DNA of 64,000 nt from Peptoniphilaceae bacterium (GCA_028726605.1 JAQYPV010000011.1:60412-124411); one strand, 5' to 3'. Positions 26,164 through 35,220 are shown, counted from the stretch's first letter. The notes: a model not told the origin generated them from the sequence alone. Numbers and translations are program-made.

Positions 26164-26845
26164 AGTACGCCTCTTTCCCATGCTTGCGCGAAAAGTGCTT
26201 GTTGAGATACGCCGCCGGAATGTCGGACACGTCTGGATTTAACGCCACCGTGAGCGCGTTCATGTGCGCCACCTCCTCCAGCACCTTCGCGTGCACGACC
26301 GCCTCCATGGGAGACGTCCCCCACGTGAATGGCCCATGATGCGCGCACACACAGCCCGGGATGGCCATCGGGTCGATGCCGGCCTTCTGAAACTCCTCCA
26401 CGATGACGTGCCCGGTGTTGCCTTCGTAGTCCTCTTCAATTTCCTCTGCGGTGAGTTCTCGAATGCAGGGCACCGTCCCGGCGAATGTATCACAGTGCGT
26501 CGTCCCGAGGCAGGCAATCGGCCGCATGGCTTGGGCGAACGCCACCGCGTGCAGCGAATGCGTGTGCACGATGCCACGAATCTCCGGGAACGCCTGATAG
26601 AGGCGCACGTGCGTCTTCGTGTCCGACGACGGCCTAAGCGTCCCCTCCACGACCTCGCCCGCGAGGTTGACCACCACCATCTGCTCCGGCGACAGCTCCT
26701 CATACGCAACCCCGCTCGGTTTGATGACCACAAGCCCCGTCTCTCGGTCGATGCCAGACACATTGCCCCACGTGAACGTCACAAGCCCCAGCGCCGGCAA
26801 CTGCAGATTCGCTTCATAGACTTCCTTTTTTAATGACTCAAGCAC
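26150..26845 (-). CDS. araD: L-ribulose-5-phosphate 4-epimerase
   Basis: A 231-residue class II aldolase/epimerase, at the normal length. Zinc ligands are seen in HTHSLHAVAFAQ (two histidines) and in the ACAHHG-like CVCAHHGPFTWG; GNVSGID near the N-terminus is the phosphate loop, and the acid-base region reads EELSPEQMV. It converts L-ribulose 5-phosphate to D-xylulose 5-phosphate, joining arabinose to the pentose-phosphate pathway. It lies between araA and araB in the common order araA-araD-araB. Confidence 0.93.
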   Translation of the reverse strand: MLESLKKEVYEANLQLPALGLVTFTWGNVSGIDRETGLVVIKPSGVAYEELSPEQMVVVNLAGEVVEGTLRPSSDTKTHVRLYQAFPEIRGIVHTHSLHAVAFAQAMRPIACLGTTHCDTFAGTVPCIRELTAEEIEEDYEGNTGHVIVEEFQKAGIDPMAIPGCVCAHHGPFTWGTSPMEAVVHAKVLEEVAHMNALTVALNPDVSDIPAAYLNKHFSRKHGKEAYYGQN

Positions 26846-26901
26846 GATGTCCTCCTTTCGTTGCCGCTTTGCCGCGATGGCGTGACGCCCGGGACATTGC
26901 C

Positions 26902-28341
26902 TCAGTGGCGAAAGTCGAACGTCTTCACGCCGTCATCGCCGATCGTCACGAGTTCCGTGCGCGTCAACCGCGCAAACAGGACGATGTCCTCGCGCGAAAG
27001 CGCCGTCGACACGACGGAATGGTGTCCGCCGCCCGCCTCCAGCCAAGCCGCCGTCCCTTCGGAAAAATTCGGTTTATGCCGATACATGATGCGCGCCACC
27101 GGAAGATGCGGCATTTCCTGCGGCTGCGCCACGAGTTCGATATCCGCGCAGACGATGCGGAAGTGATCTCCCATGTCCGACATCGTCACCTGAATGCCGT
27201 CGCCCTGAATCCCGTCAAAGACCAGACGCGCCGGCGCCTCTTTGTCGCCAATGTCCAGCGGATGCACTTCCACCTTGGGCGTGGATGCGGCAAAGGACGG
27301 CGACACCTCCAGCATGTGGGCTGCCAGCTCCAACTCCTCGCCTTCGGTCAAATCATACGTGTAATCTTCGATGAACCCCGTCCCGCCTTCGCGACGCTCG
27401 GCCATCTTCATGAGCACGGCCGAAAACGCGCTCGTCTTGTAATCGCCCTCCGGGCCGAACCCGATGCCACGCGCCATGAGGTGCTGCGTCGCCAGACCGG
27501 GCAATTGCTTCAACTGATACAGATCCTGAAAATTATCCGTAAACGCGCCGATGCATTCCGCCTCGAGGAAGTGATCGAGCGCCACCTCCATCTTGGCCTG
27601 TTCCCGGATGGCCTCCGTTGCCGCGGGCGTCTTTTCCGGCATCTCGTATGCGTCGGCGTATTCGCGTATCTTGGCGTCGATTTCGTCCGCCGTCACGTCC
27701 TCCATGCGCTCCACCAGTTCGCCAATCCCGTAGTAGTTCACTTCCCAGCCGTACTGGATCTGACTCTCCACGCGGTCGCCGTCCGTCACGGCCACTTGAC
27801 GCATGTTGTTGCCAAATGTGGCCACGTTCAGGTTTCGCGAATAGTCCACGGCCAGCGCCACTTCGGCAAAGCGGCGCAGTTCCCTGATGACCCGCTCATG
27901 ACGATAGTATCCGGAAACTGTGGCATGTGCAATATGCATGCGCGCCAAAATGAACGCATATTCGCGGTCGCCATGCGCGGACTGGTTCAAATTCATGAAA
28001 TCCATGTCGATGGCGTCGTACGGCAGCTTTTCGCCCGCCTGCGTGTGGAAGTGCAGCAACGGCTTCTGCAGTTTCTGCAGTCCCTTGATCCACATCTTGG
28101 CTGGGGAGAAGGTGTGCATCCACGTGATGACGCCCACACAATCGGCATCGACATTGGCCTTCTGCATATTCTGGATGCACTGCGCCGAGTCGATGACGGC
28201 GGGAAGCAGCTCCACGGCGAGTAGATCCTGCATCGCCTCATTCAGGAAAGCGACCATTTCCTCCGTCTGTTTTTTCACGTTTTCAAGCGCTTCCTCGCCG
28301 TATAAATCCTGGCTACCCACCAAAAAATAGAGTTTTTTCAT
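26902..28341 (-). CDS. araA: L-arabinose isomerase
   Basis: A 479-residue enzyme converting L-arabinose to L-ribulose; family members are about 475-500 residues. The N-terminus FLVGSQDLYGEEAL, the WMHTFSPAKMWI segment, GFGPEGDYKTSA with the catalytic glutamates, and the C-terminal GGGHHSV with metal-binding histidines are all present. It starts the catabolic part of the arabinose operon, 15 bases after the second permease gene. Confidence 0.95.
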   Translation of the reverse strand: MKKLYFLVGSQDLYGEEALENVKKQTEEMVAFLNEAMQDLLAVELLPAVIDSAQCIQNMQKANVDADCVGVITWMHTFSPAKMWIKGLQKLQKPLLHFHTQAGEKLPYDAIDMDFMNLNQSAHGDREYAFILARMHIAHATVSGYYRHERVIRELRRFAEVALAVDYSRNLNVATFGNNMRQVAVTDGDRVESQIQYGWEVNYYGIGELVERMEDVTADEIDAKIREYADAYEMPEKTPAATEAIREQAKMEVALDHFLEAECIGAFTDNFQDLYQLKQLPGLATQHLMARGIGFGPEGDYKTSAFSAVLMKMAERREGGTGFIEDYTYDLTEGEELELAAHMLEVSPSFAASTPKVEVHPLDIGDKEAPARLVFDGIQGDGIQVTMSDMGDHFRIVCADIELVAQPQEMPHLPVARIMYRHKPNFSEGTAAWLEAGGGHHSVVSTALSREDIVLFARLTRTELVTIGDDGVKTFDFRH

Positions 28342-28356
28342 TCGAATCCCTTCCTG

Positions 28357-29304
28357 TCACTTGACGACACTTGCCGCATTTCGATCGGCAAATACCGCCA
28401 CAAAGGCCAAGAACACGGCCCCTTCAATGAGTTGCATCGTCTGCGTCGCAAGCCCCAGCATGGTGAGCCCCGCGTTCAAGATGGAAAAGAGCAGACAGCC
28501 GATGACGACATTGCGAAACCGCGCCTGCGAACCACCCGAGATGGGCATGCCGCCCAAGACGAGGGCAATTAAGATCTGCGTCTCAAACTGGTTGCCGCCC
28601 GACGAGGTGACGGAGCCGACTTTGACGAGGCTGATGAGCGCCGCCAGTCCGGTGATGGCGCCGGCGAGCACGTAGACGAAGAATTTCACGCGATCCGTGG
28701 ACACGCCGGCAAACCACGCCGCGCGTTCCCCCGCGCCAATGGCCCGAATCTGGGGGCCGAATTTCGTGAAGCGAAACGCCACAAACCCGAGGAGCACCAC
28801 GGCGAGCGTCACGCCCACTTTGAGCGGGAGCGTATCCATCATCACGAGCGCCGCCGATGCATTCACGGGCGAATTGGTGGTCAGAAATTTGATGACCCCA
28901 CGCAGGAAGAACATCGTGCAGATCGTCACAATGAACGACGGGATTTTGCGCTTGACGTGGAAAAACCCGTTGAGTGCGCCCACAAGAGCGCCCGTGAGCA
29001 CGCCGCACACGATGGCCAGCGGGATGCTCTTCGAAGAGAGCGCCGCGATGACGATGGACGACAGGCCCAAAATGGAGCCTTGGGAAAAGTCCAATCCGCC
29101 CATGGTCATGATGAAAAACACGCCCACCGAGGCGATGAACAGCGGGTAGACGGACGAGAAGACGATAGACAGATTCTTCACCATCCCCCAATCGGTCAAG
29201 AGGTTGAACAGCAGAAAGATGGCGATCAAGCCCACGATGGGCAGAATTTGACGCAGCGCGTCCCCGCGACGCGCCGCTTCCGCTTTTTCTTTTCTCGCTT
29301 CCAT
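28357..29304 (-). CDS. Sugar ABC transporter permease 2 (arabinose operon)
   Basis: A 315-residue CUT2-type permease with eight to ten hydrophobic spans. Family segments GVFFIMTMGGLDFSQGSILGLS, the loop RAIGAGERAAWFAGV, and ALVLGGMPISGGSQARF are visible; the usual GGIDLSVG has become GGLDFSQG. Together with the permease at 30821-31783 and the single ATPase between them it makes a heteromeric channel, as in the YtfT/YjfF system of E. coli. It is 15 bases upstream of araA. The substrate is inferred to be arabinose, possibly as the furanose or an oligosaccharide. Confidence 0.85.
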   Translation of the reverse strand: MEARKEKAEAARRGDALRQILPIVGLIAIFLLFNLLTDWGMVKNLSIVFSSVYPLFIASVGVFFIMTMGGLDFSQGSILGLSSIVIAALSSKSIPLAIVCGVLTGALVGALNGFFHVKRKIPSFIVTICTMFFLRGVIKFLTTNSPVNASAALVMMDTLPLKVGVTLAVVLLGFVAFRFTKFGPQIRAIGAGERAAWFAGVSTDRVKFFVYVLAGAITGLAALISLVKVGSVTSSGGNQFETQILIALVLGGMPISGGSQARFRNVVIGCLLFSILNAGLTMLGLATQTMQLIEGAVFLAFVAVFADRNAASVVK

Positions 29305-29313
29305 ACTGTCCTC

Positions 29314-30807
29314 CTAAACCATCATCCGGATCAGTGAATTTTCATTCACTTCCGGGCTACGCTGGATTTCACCATTGATCGTGCCGTCTTTAATCATGAG
29401 GATGCGGTCGCACATCCCGATGAGCTCCATGAGCTCCTCCGAGATCATCAGAATGGCCTTTCCCTCTTTGCGCATGGCGTCCATGCGGTTGTAGATGTCC
29501 TGTTTCACCTTGATGTCGATGCCGCGCGTCGGGCTGTCCAGCACGAGGATGTCGGAATCTCGGGCAATCCAGCGCGCCAGCACGACTTTTTGCTTGTTGC
29601 CGCCGGAGAGCGTGGAGACCAGCTGATCCACTGAATTCATTTTGACGGACATGCGCTCTGCATTTTCCACGGCCATTTTGCGTCCTTGGCGTCCGTCGAT
29701 GAGCGGGCCGAACGCTTTCAGACGATCGAGCGACGGCAACGTGATGTTCTCTTCTATCGAGCTGCCTAAGATGATGGACTCCACATCGCGATCTTTGGAC
29801 GCGTAGGCGATGCCCTTCTGGATCGCCGTCGGAATGGCGTCGATGGGCGTGCCATCCGAGACGGTCACCTCGCCCGTCCGTCCGCGCGACGCGCCGAAGA
29901 CGGCCCGGCCGATTTCGTGCATTCCGGATTCGGACAGTCCGCCGATGCCCAAAATCTCACCGCGATGCAAGGTGAACGAGATGTCGTGAATCTGGCCCGC
30001 CACGGCGACGCCGGACACCTGAAGCGCAGCGTCACCCGCAGGAGCGGCATCGGGATCCGTTCGGTAGTAATTGCCGCTCAGTTGTCGTCCCACCATGAGC
30101 TGTTTCAAATCTTCTTCGGTCACGTTCTCGGCGCGCACCGTGTCGATGTAGGCGCCATCGCGCAGCACCGTGATGGCATCCGCAACGTGCAGCACTTCGT
30201 TCAAATCGTGGGAAATGAAGATGACGGAACCGCCCCATTCCACCGTCTTCTGCATCCACTCGTAGAGCGACTGGCGGTACTCGTGGGAGAGCGCCGTCGT
30301 CGTCTCGTCCACAATCAAAATCTTGGGCTTCTGGTACGTCGCCTTGATGAGTTCCACGAGTTTGCGGTCTTCAAAACTGTAGTGTTCGATCATGTCCCCC
30401 GGCTTGATGTGCGTAAACCCGTACGACTCCAAGAGTTCCTTGGCCTTGCGCATCATCGCCTTGGCGTTCTTCACGCCGTAGCGCGTGAAGGTCGCTTCGT
30501 GTCCCAAAAAGATATTCTCTGCCACAGTCAGGCCGGACAGCGTTCCCAGTTCCTGGACGATGATCGAGACGCCCTGTCGGTTGGCGTCCACTTGGTTTTG
30601 CGCTTTCAGCTCCTCGCCGTCCACAAAAAACCGTCCTTCGCCCTTCTCGTAAATGCCCGAGAGCATGTTGGTGAGAGTGGATTTTCCTGACCCGTTTTCG
30701 CCGATCAGCGCGTGCACTTCGCCGGCGTTCACGTCAAAGGAGACGTGCCGCAACGCTTGCGTGAGGCCAAAGGATTTACTGACGTCATCGACGACCAATC
30801 GTTTCAC
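29314..30807 (-). CDS. Sugar ABC transporter, double ATP-binding protein (arabinose operon)
   Basis: A 497-residue fused ATPase. Walker A GENGSGKS is at 36-43. The first signature is strongly degenerate (YSFEDRKLVELIKA) and the first Walker B ends in DETTTALS rather than DEPT; the second half has GLSESGMHEI in place of Walker A and a good LSGGNKQKVVLARW with VLDSPTRGID. It is more divergent than the als, rbs and mgl ATPases of this window, in keeping with a two-permease system. It lies between the two permease genes with gaps of 9 and 13 bases. Confidence 0.87.
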   Translation of the reverse strand: MKRLVVDDVSKSFGLTQALRHVSFDVNAGEVHALIGENGSGKSTLTNMLSGIYEKGEGRFFVDGEELKAQNQVDANRQGVSIIVQELGTLSGLTVAENIFLGHEATFTRYGVKNAKAMMRKAKELLESYGFTHIKPGDMIEHYSFEDRKLVELIKATYQKPKILIVDETTTALSHEYRQSLYEWMQKTVEWGGSVIFISHDLNEVLHVADAITVLRDGAYIDTVRAENVTEEDLKQLMVGRQLSGNYYRTDPDAAPAGDAALQVSGVAVAGQIHDISFTLHRGEILGIGGLSESGMHEIGRAVFGASRGRTGEVTVSDGTPIDAIPTAIQKGIAYASKDRDVESIILGSSIEENITLPSLDRLKAFGPLIDGRQGRKMAVENAERMSVKMNSVDQLVSTLSGGNKQKVVLARWIARDSDILVLDSPTRGIDIKVKQDIYNRMDAMRKEGKAILMISEELMELIGMCDRILMIKDGTINGEIQRSPEVNENSLIRMMV

Positions 30808-30820
30808 GTTTGTCTCCTTT

Positions 30821-31783
30821 CTATTTCACAATTTCGTCCGGTTGATTGCGCACCGTGAGTGTGATGATGATCAGAAGCGCCAATCCGGTGATGACGTCCT
30901 GTACTGCCGTCGGCGCGCCCAGTGCGATAAAGCCAAAGAAGATCAGATTGACGAAGAATTCGCCGATGATGATGGCCTGAATGGGGATGCCGTATTTCTT
31001 GAAGGCGACGCCGAAAAAACACCCCATGGTGGGAATGAAGTTGCGGCTCATGGACGCCATGCCCGTGACGGCCACCATGGACGAGCCGTAGCTGATGGTG
31101 AGAATGGCCATGAGGCCAAAGAAAAAGCCGGAAATCAGAAACGCCAGCCATTTGTAGCGGTCCACATTGACGCCCATGTTCTGTGCGATGCGCTCATTGC
31201 TGCCGATGGCATAGGTGTACGTTCCGATCTTGGTGTAGTTCAATAGAAAATAAGAGAGCAAAATCGCCACGAGGGCGAGGAGCATATTGGCCGGGGCCTG
31301 TCCGAAGGCGCGCAGATTCGAGGGCAGCGTCTGCACGACGCTTCCGCCGAGGTAGTTGGCGATGGATTCATAGATGAGTGCCAGGCCCGTCGTCACGATC
31401 ATGGACGGAATCTTCAGTGCGATGTAGAGGCCGCCGTTGATGCAGCCGATGAGCGTCCCCGTGAGGAGGCATCCGAGCACGAGACCCACGTAGCCCAGAC
31501 CCATGGGGCCGGCCAGAAGGCACCCCACGATGGCCGACGTCATGATGTTCGCACCAATCGAAAAGTCGAACATGCCCATCACCATGACGAAGTAGAAGCC
31601 CAGCGCCCCGACCGTCGTAATGAGGCTCGCCTCAAAGTAGTTGACCAAGTTCTCCAGCGAGCCGAAATTGTGTGGCGTCAGAATGCGGAAGAAGGCCCAC
31701 GAGACCACCAGCATCGCGGAGAGGATGAGATACCCCTTGATCGACGCCGGGAGCGACCTCTTCTTTACCATTTCTCGATTCAT
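30821..31783 (-). CDS. Sugar ABC transporter permease 1 (arabinose operon)
   Basis: A 320-residue CUT2-type permease with a basic N-terminal tail and about eight to ten spans. GFYFVMVMGMFDFSIGANIMTSAI replaces the usual GGIDLSVG segment, and the ATPase-contact loop reads YAIGSNERIAQNMGV. It pairs with the permease at 28357-29304. It is preceded by a 155-base gap containing a long hairpin (31821-31878) after the binding-protein gene. Confidence 0.85.
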   Translation of the reverse strand: MNREMVKKRSLPASIKGYLILSAMLVVSWAFFRILTPHNFGSLENLVNYFEASLITTVGALGFYFVMVMGMFDFSIGANIMTSAIVGCLLAGPMGLGYVGLVLGCLLTGTLIGCINGGLYIALKIPSMIVTTGLALIYESIANYLGGSVVQTLPSNLRAFGQAPANMLLALVAILLSYFLLNYTKIGTYTYAIGSNERIAQNMGVNVDRYKWLAFLISGFFFGLMAILTISYGSSMVAVTGMASMSRNFIPTMGCFFGVAFKKYGIPIQAIIIGEFFVNLIFFGFIALGAPTAVQDVITGLALLIIITLTVRNQPDEIVK

Positions 31784-31820
31784 ACACGTTTCCTTTCAAA
31801 AGCCTCGCGGTATGCAGTGA

Positions 31821-31878
31821 AGGGGCCCCTGCGTGCTCGTGATGGGATGCCTTCATGACGAGCGTTTCAGGGGCCCCT
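31821..31878 (-). terminator. Long intercistronic hairpin after the arabinose binding-protein gene
   Basis: AGGGGCCCCTG (from 31821) pairs with CAGGGGCCCCT (to 31878), and the inner arms CTCGT and ACGAG also pair. There is no T run on the minus strand, so an mRNA-protecting or attenuating hairpin is more likely than a terminator. Confidence 0.7.
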
Positions 31879-31937
31879 CCGCTACGCTCGTCATCGGCAG
31901 AAGGTATCCCCGTTACCGCAGCCGCGCCAACTCAACT

Positions 31938-33146
31938 TCACTTCGCGGCGCGCGCCTTCGCATCTTCCACGGAGAGCTTGGCCGCCCATTGCGAGAGTTC
32001 GTCCACCGAGAGGCCCGCCATTTCTTTCAGCTCATCCGCCGTATACGGCAGTTGATCGACAAAGTACGTGTTGTAGTCGGTGTAGTCATCCGGCGACGCC
32101 ACGTAGAGATACGGGAACTGAATGTCGATGAAGTTCCCTTCCACGTCGGCGATGTTGCCCTTGATGGCGTTGTAGACCAGCATGAACGCGTAGAGCGGAT
32201 CCGCGTAGTGGCCGCCCGATTCGCCGGCCATGGATCCATTGGCGAGGCGTTCGCCGAGATCCGGCAAAAAGTCCGTGGACACTACATCGATCTGATCCGT
32301 CTTTCCTGCGCGCTCGATTGCCGCAATGGCTCCCTGGAGCGGGTCACCGCCGCCGCCCGCCGGAATGATGGCATCCAACTCGGGATCTGCCGCCATCAGC
32401 GCTTCTGCCGCCTTGGATCCGCCTTCCGACGATGTACCTGCGTATTGCGGTTCTGAGAGCGTCGCCGGATCATCCGCATGCGCTTCGTTCCACTTCTCGA
32501 TGCCGGCCTTATAACCTTCCCAACGGCCCAGCCACGTGGCATCTCCCTGCTCCCAACCGATGAGGCCGATGTTGCGATCGCCCTTTTCGAGTAGGATGTT
32601 GACCAGCTTTTCGCCGTTTTCCGGTTCATTCTCGTGCACCGCGCCGACATAGTACGGAGACTCTGTCGCCATCTTGAAGATGTCCGGATTCGTCTCCTGA
32701 TTGATGATGCGGTAGAACTGCGCCAGGTAGACGCCCGCATTGTTCGCCGATTTGATGGCCGACGTCATTTCCGTATCCGACGAATTGCAGATGATGATGC
32801 CCTGGCAATCCGCTGCGATCAGCTGATCCACCGACGCCGTCACTTTTTCCGAGACGTGTCCTTGGTCGACATACTGGATTTCCACACCCAGTGCCTCCGC
32901 TGCCGCGTCCAACATGCGCTTACTCTGCGAGCCCAGCACATCCGTCGACGACCAAATCGAGACCCCAATCTTGATCTTCTCTCCGTCTTCAACGCCCGTT
33001 TCCGTGTTCGATTCTGTGCCCGCCGACGATGCCTCACCGTCCGCTCCGCTCGTCTCCGTGTTCGACGGCTGAGACCCACACGCCGTGAAGAACACCATGA
33101 GAAGCGCCATCAACACGGCCCATCGTTTCGTCCATTTCCTTTTCAT
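31938..33146 (-). CDS. Sugar-binding lipoprotein (arabinose operon)
   Basis: A 402-residue solute-binding lipoprotein. Lys/Arg N-terminus, hydrophobic stretch and a lipobox (MVFFTAC, C23), then a Ser/Glu/Thr/Gly-rich linker (about 24-55). The mature domain is of the ribose-binding class (KIGVSIWSSTDVLGSQ, IIICNSSDTEM, LIGWEQGDATWLGRWEGY, AIIPAGGGGDPLQGA). It is longer than RbsB/AlsB by about 60 residues, with an extra C-terminal helical tail (TADELKEMAGLSVDELSQW). It is first in the operon and directly follows a promoter with an internal operator. Substrate arabinose or an arabinoside by context. Confidence 0.87.
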   Translation of the reverse strand: MKRKWTKRWAVLMALLMVFFTACGSQPSNTETSGADGEASSAGTESNTETGVEDGEKIKIGVSIWSSTDVLGSQSKRMLDAAAEALGVEIQYVDQGHVSEKVTASVDQLIAADCQGIIICNSSDTEMTSAIKSANNAGVYLAQFYRIINQETNPDIFKMATESPYYVGAVHENEPENGEKLVNILLEKGDRNIGLIGWEQGDATWLGRWEGYKAGIEKWNEAHADDPATLSEPQYAGTSSEGGSKAAEALMAADPELDAIIPAGGGGDPLQGAIAAIERAGKTDQIDVVSTDFLPDLGERLANGSMAGESGGHYADPLYAFMLVYNAIKGNIADVEGNFIDIQFPYLYVASPDDYTDYNTYFVDQLPYTADELKEMAGLSVDELSQWAAKLSVEDAKARAAK

Positions 33147-33256
33147 ACTCCCCCTCCTTCACCTTATTGTTATCGTTTTCCCTTACTTCGTGCCCGCTGA
33201 AGTTACGATAGAACCAAAATCCTTTGTATCGAATCCTTCAGCTTCCTGTTACCATC

Positions 33257-33285
33257 ACTCTATTCGCAAACGATTGCGAGTTCAA
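33257..33285 (-). promoter_or_regulatory. Arabinose operon promoter with operator in the spacer
   Basis: On the minus strand, -35 TTGAAC (33280-33285), a 17-base spacer and -10 TAGAGT (33257-33262). The spacer is almost wholly the dyad TCGCAAACGATTGCGA (33264-33279), which looks like a LacI/CcpA-type site and not like the Bacillus AraR box. A bound repressor would cover the promoter. Confidence 0.6.
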
Positions 33286-33358
33286 TAATTAAATACCGAT
33301 TTTTATTAGAAGTTGTATTGAAACCAACGGCGTAAGGTGAACAGAACAGGCAACTTCA

Positions 33359-33679
33359 ATGCAATCCCATTCAATTGGATACGAATACGGCTATCTCTTC
33401 TTTTCCTATGCCGAGGGCACTGCTACCGAAAAAAACCGGCCCGGAAAGGAAAAGGTGCTTTCAGATTTCGTCATGGTTCGACTTAAACAAATTTCTGAGA
33501 ATTCGGAACGCTTAACCGAGGCGTTTAAGGACCAGCATTCGGAAATTCGTTGGCACACCATCCGAGGGCTTCACAATCGAATGGTTCATGAGTACGGCAA
33601 TGTCGATTTGAAAGTCATCTACGACACCGTGAAGGACGATTGACCAGAACTCGTTCGCCTTCCCGAGGCAACCATTTAG
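33359..33679 (+). pseudogene. Remnant of a HepT-like (DUF86) toxin gene
   Basis: The frame has the second half of a HepT/DUF86 protein: EIRWHTIRGLHNRMVHEYGN carries the R-x4-Y active motif (RMVHEY) of HepT ribonucleases, followed by VDLKVIYDTVKDD. A TGA at 33641-33643 interrupts it exactly where the family continues with a Pro-Glu-Leu segment, and the in-frame codons after the stop read PELVRLPE. The first 25 or so residues do not resemble the family N-terminus, so the 5' end is also lost. No MntA-type antitoxin gene is next to it. I take it as a decayed toxin gene; selenocysteine at the TGA is very unlikely. Confidence 0.6.
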
Positions 33680-33812
33680 GGAAGTATTCTCTTTACCGGC
33701 TTAAGCACTTAAACGTACGCGTCACTATTCATCTGACTCAGTTTCGTAAGCCAATCGACGGGCGCAAACCCTCGTGACAAAAGATACGTTAGACCTCACA
33801 TTCTATGTCTCA

Positions 33813-34328
33813 ACGTGTCCTCGGATCGCGCTCCTTACATGGCTGAAATGGCGATAGGCCAACCTGCCGTGTACTGGGATTGCTTCCCGTACACGGCTAG
33901 AATGGCGATGGGCCCGCCTGCCGTGTACTGGGACCGCTCACCGTACATGGCTAGAATGGCAATAGGCCAGCCTGCCGTGTACTGGGACCGCTCACCGTAC
34001 ATGGCTGAAATGGCGATAGGCCCGCCTGCCGTGTACTGGGACCGCTCACCGTACATGGATAGAATGGCAATAGGCCCGCCTGCCGTGTACTGGAACCGCT
34101 TCCCGTACATGGCTGGAATGGCAATAGGCCAGCCTGCCGTGTACAGGGGCCGCTCACCGTACATGGCTTGAATGGCGATGGGCCAACCTGCCGTGTACTG
34201 GGGCCGCTCACCGTACACGGCTAGAATGGCGATGGGCCCGCCTGCCGTGTACCGGGATCGCTCATCGTACGTGGCTAGGATGCCGAAATATCCCTTAGCC
34301 GTGTACTGGACCTTTCCGACATACCTGT
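33813..34328. repeat. 54-bp tandem array of hairpin-forming units
   Basis: Ten units with an exact 54-base period start at 33813 (degenerate), 33867, 33921, 33975, 34029, 34083, 34137, 34191, 34245 and 34299 (partial). Each unit has CCGTGTAC and GTACATGG/GTACACGG arms around a 14-base centre, and in some units the centre also pairs (TGGGA with TTCCC), making a 30-base hairpin; a 24-base spacer follows. Because 54 is divisible by 3, long frames stay open on both strands with an 18-residue repeat, but there is no good ribosome binding site or family match. The rest of the stretch 33680-34766 holds nothing I can recognise. Confidence 0.85.
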
Positions 34329-34766
34329 CTGCTGAAAGAGGGAAGCATGAATCTAACTCATAACGCAAAGACGAAATCAAAAAAGCCGGAAGTCGATAAT
34401 CGCCTCCCGGTTTGCTTCTCATCTGCACTGATTTTAGACTTTATCTGGCCACCGCTACAGTTAGACCATCGGATTCAGGCTTTGGAAACTATCTCCTCTT
34501 TGACCCAATGACTAAAGATCTCGTTGAGATACCTGCGCGGTTTTGGGGAATGCACTTCCGCCATTTCTATGAGAGTACGGGCATAGTGCTCGATGCTCCG
34601 CTCTTTGTAGCGTCTTCAAAACAGCACAACACAGTCCTCGATCATTCTATATCTTCCACAGGACTCCTACATCTTTAATCCATACCATTCACAGAATCTC
34701 ATGCATTATCAGCCTCTAGTTGCGTCACAGTTCAGGTCGGTTTTCTCCGCGCAATAAAACCCGAAA

Positions 34767-35153
34767 TTAAACAACCGGATTGAGCGGTTCTTCTCCTCGT
34801 AGTACTGAGACCAGATTACCCACAGCGTACTCATTAAGCGCCCGCATCGATTCGACAGAAAGATAGGAAACATGAGGTGTGACGAAGATGCCCGGTGTTT
34901 GAAGCATGGGGTCATCCACAATTGCCGGTTCATTGCGAATCACATCTAAGAAGGCTCCTGCAATTTTGCCACTTGAAACGGCATCGATGAGATCCCGTTC
35001 ATTGATGATCTTCCCACGCGCCGTATTGATGATGTAGGCTGTAGGCTTCATCCATTCAAACTGGGTTTTTCCAATCTTAGAAAATCGACACGTCAGCTTC
35101 CACACAGCCTTCGGAAATCTTGTGACAGTGATAAACTTTTGCCATTGCTTCAT
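34767..35153 (-). pseudogene. 3' remnant of a D-2-hydroxyacid dehydrogenase gene
   Basis: Translation from about 35090 to 34767 gives the C-terminal part of the NAD-binding domain of the D-isomer-specific 2-hydroxyacid dehydrogenase family: MKPTAYIINTARGKIINERD, then DAVSSGKIAGAFLDVIRNEP with the catalytic-type Glu, and VTPHVSYLS with the catalytic histidine. The N-terminal two thirds, including the GxGxxG fingerprint, are missing, and residues before MKPT match the family only loosely. The length is about 125 residues against about 320 for a whole enzyme. A truncated, non-functional gene. Confidence 0.7.
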
Positions 35154-35220
35154 CTCGCCAGTTACTGCGCCCTCAAGGAAAGTATTTCATCTCACTTCTG
35201 CATATTTATTTATAAAACAG

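Noticed and set aside
33813..34328. CRISPR array
   Set aside because: The whole 54-base unit is conserved, spacers are not unique, and no cas genes are present.
33835..34428. 197-codon frame on the minus strand and 118-codon frame on the plus strand through the 54-bp array, giving 18-residue protein repeats
   Set aside because: Open frames on both strands follow from a period divisible by three; no ribosome binding site or family match, so I list it as a repeat and not as a gene.
34412..34678. 88-codon plus-strand frame after the repeat array
   Set aside because: No ribosome binding site, no recognisable domain, in a decayed region.
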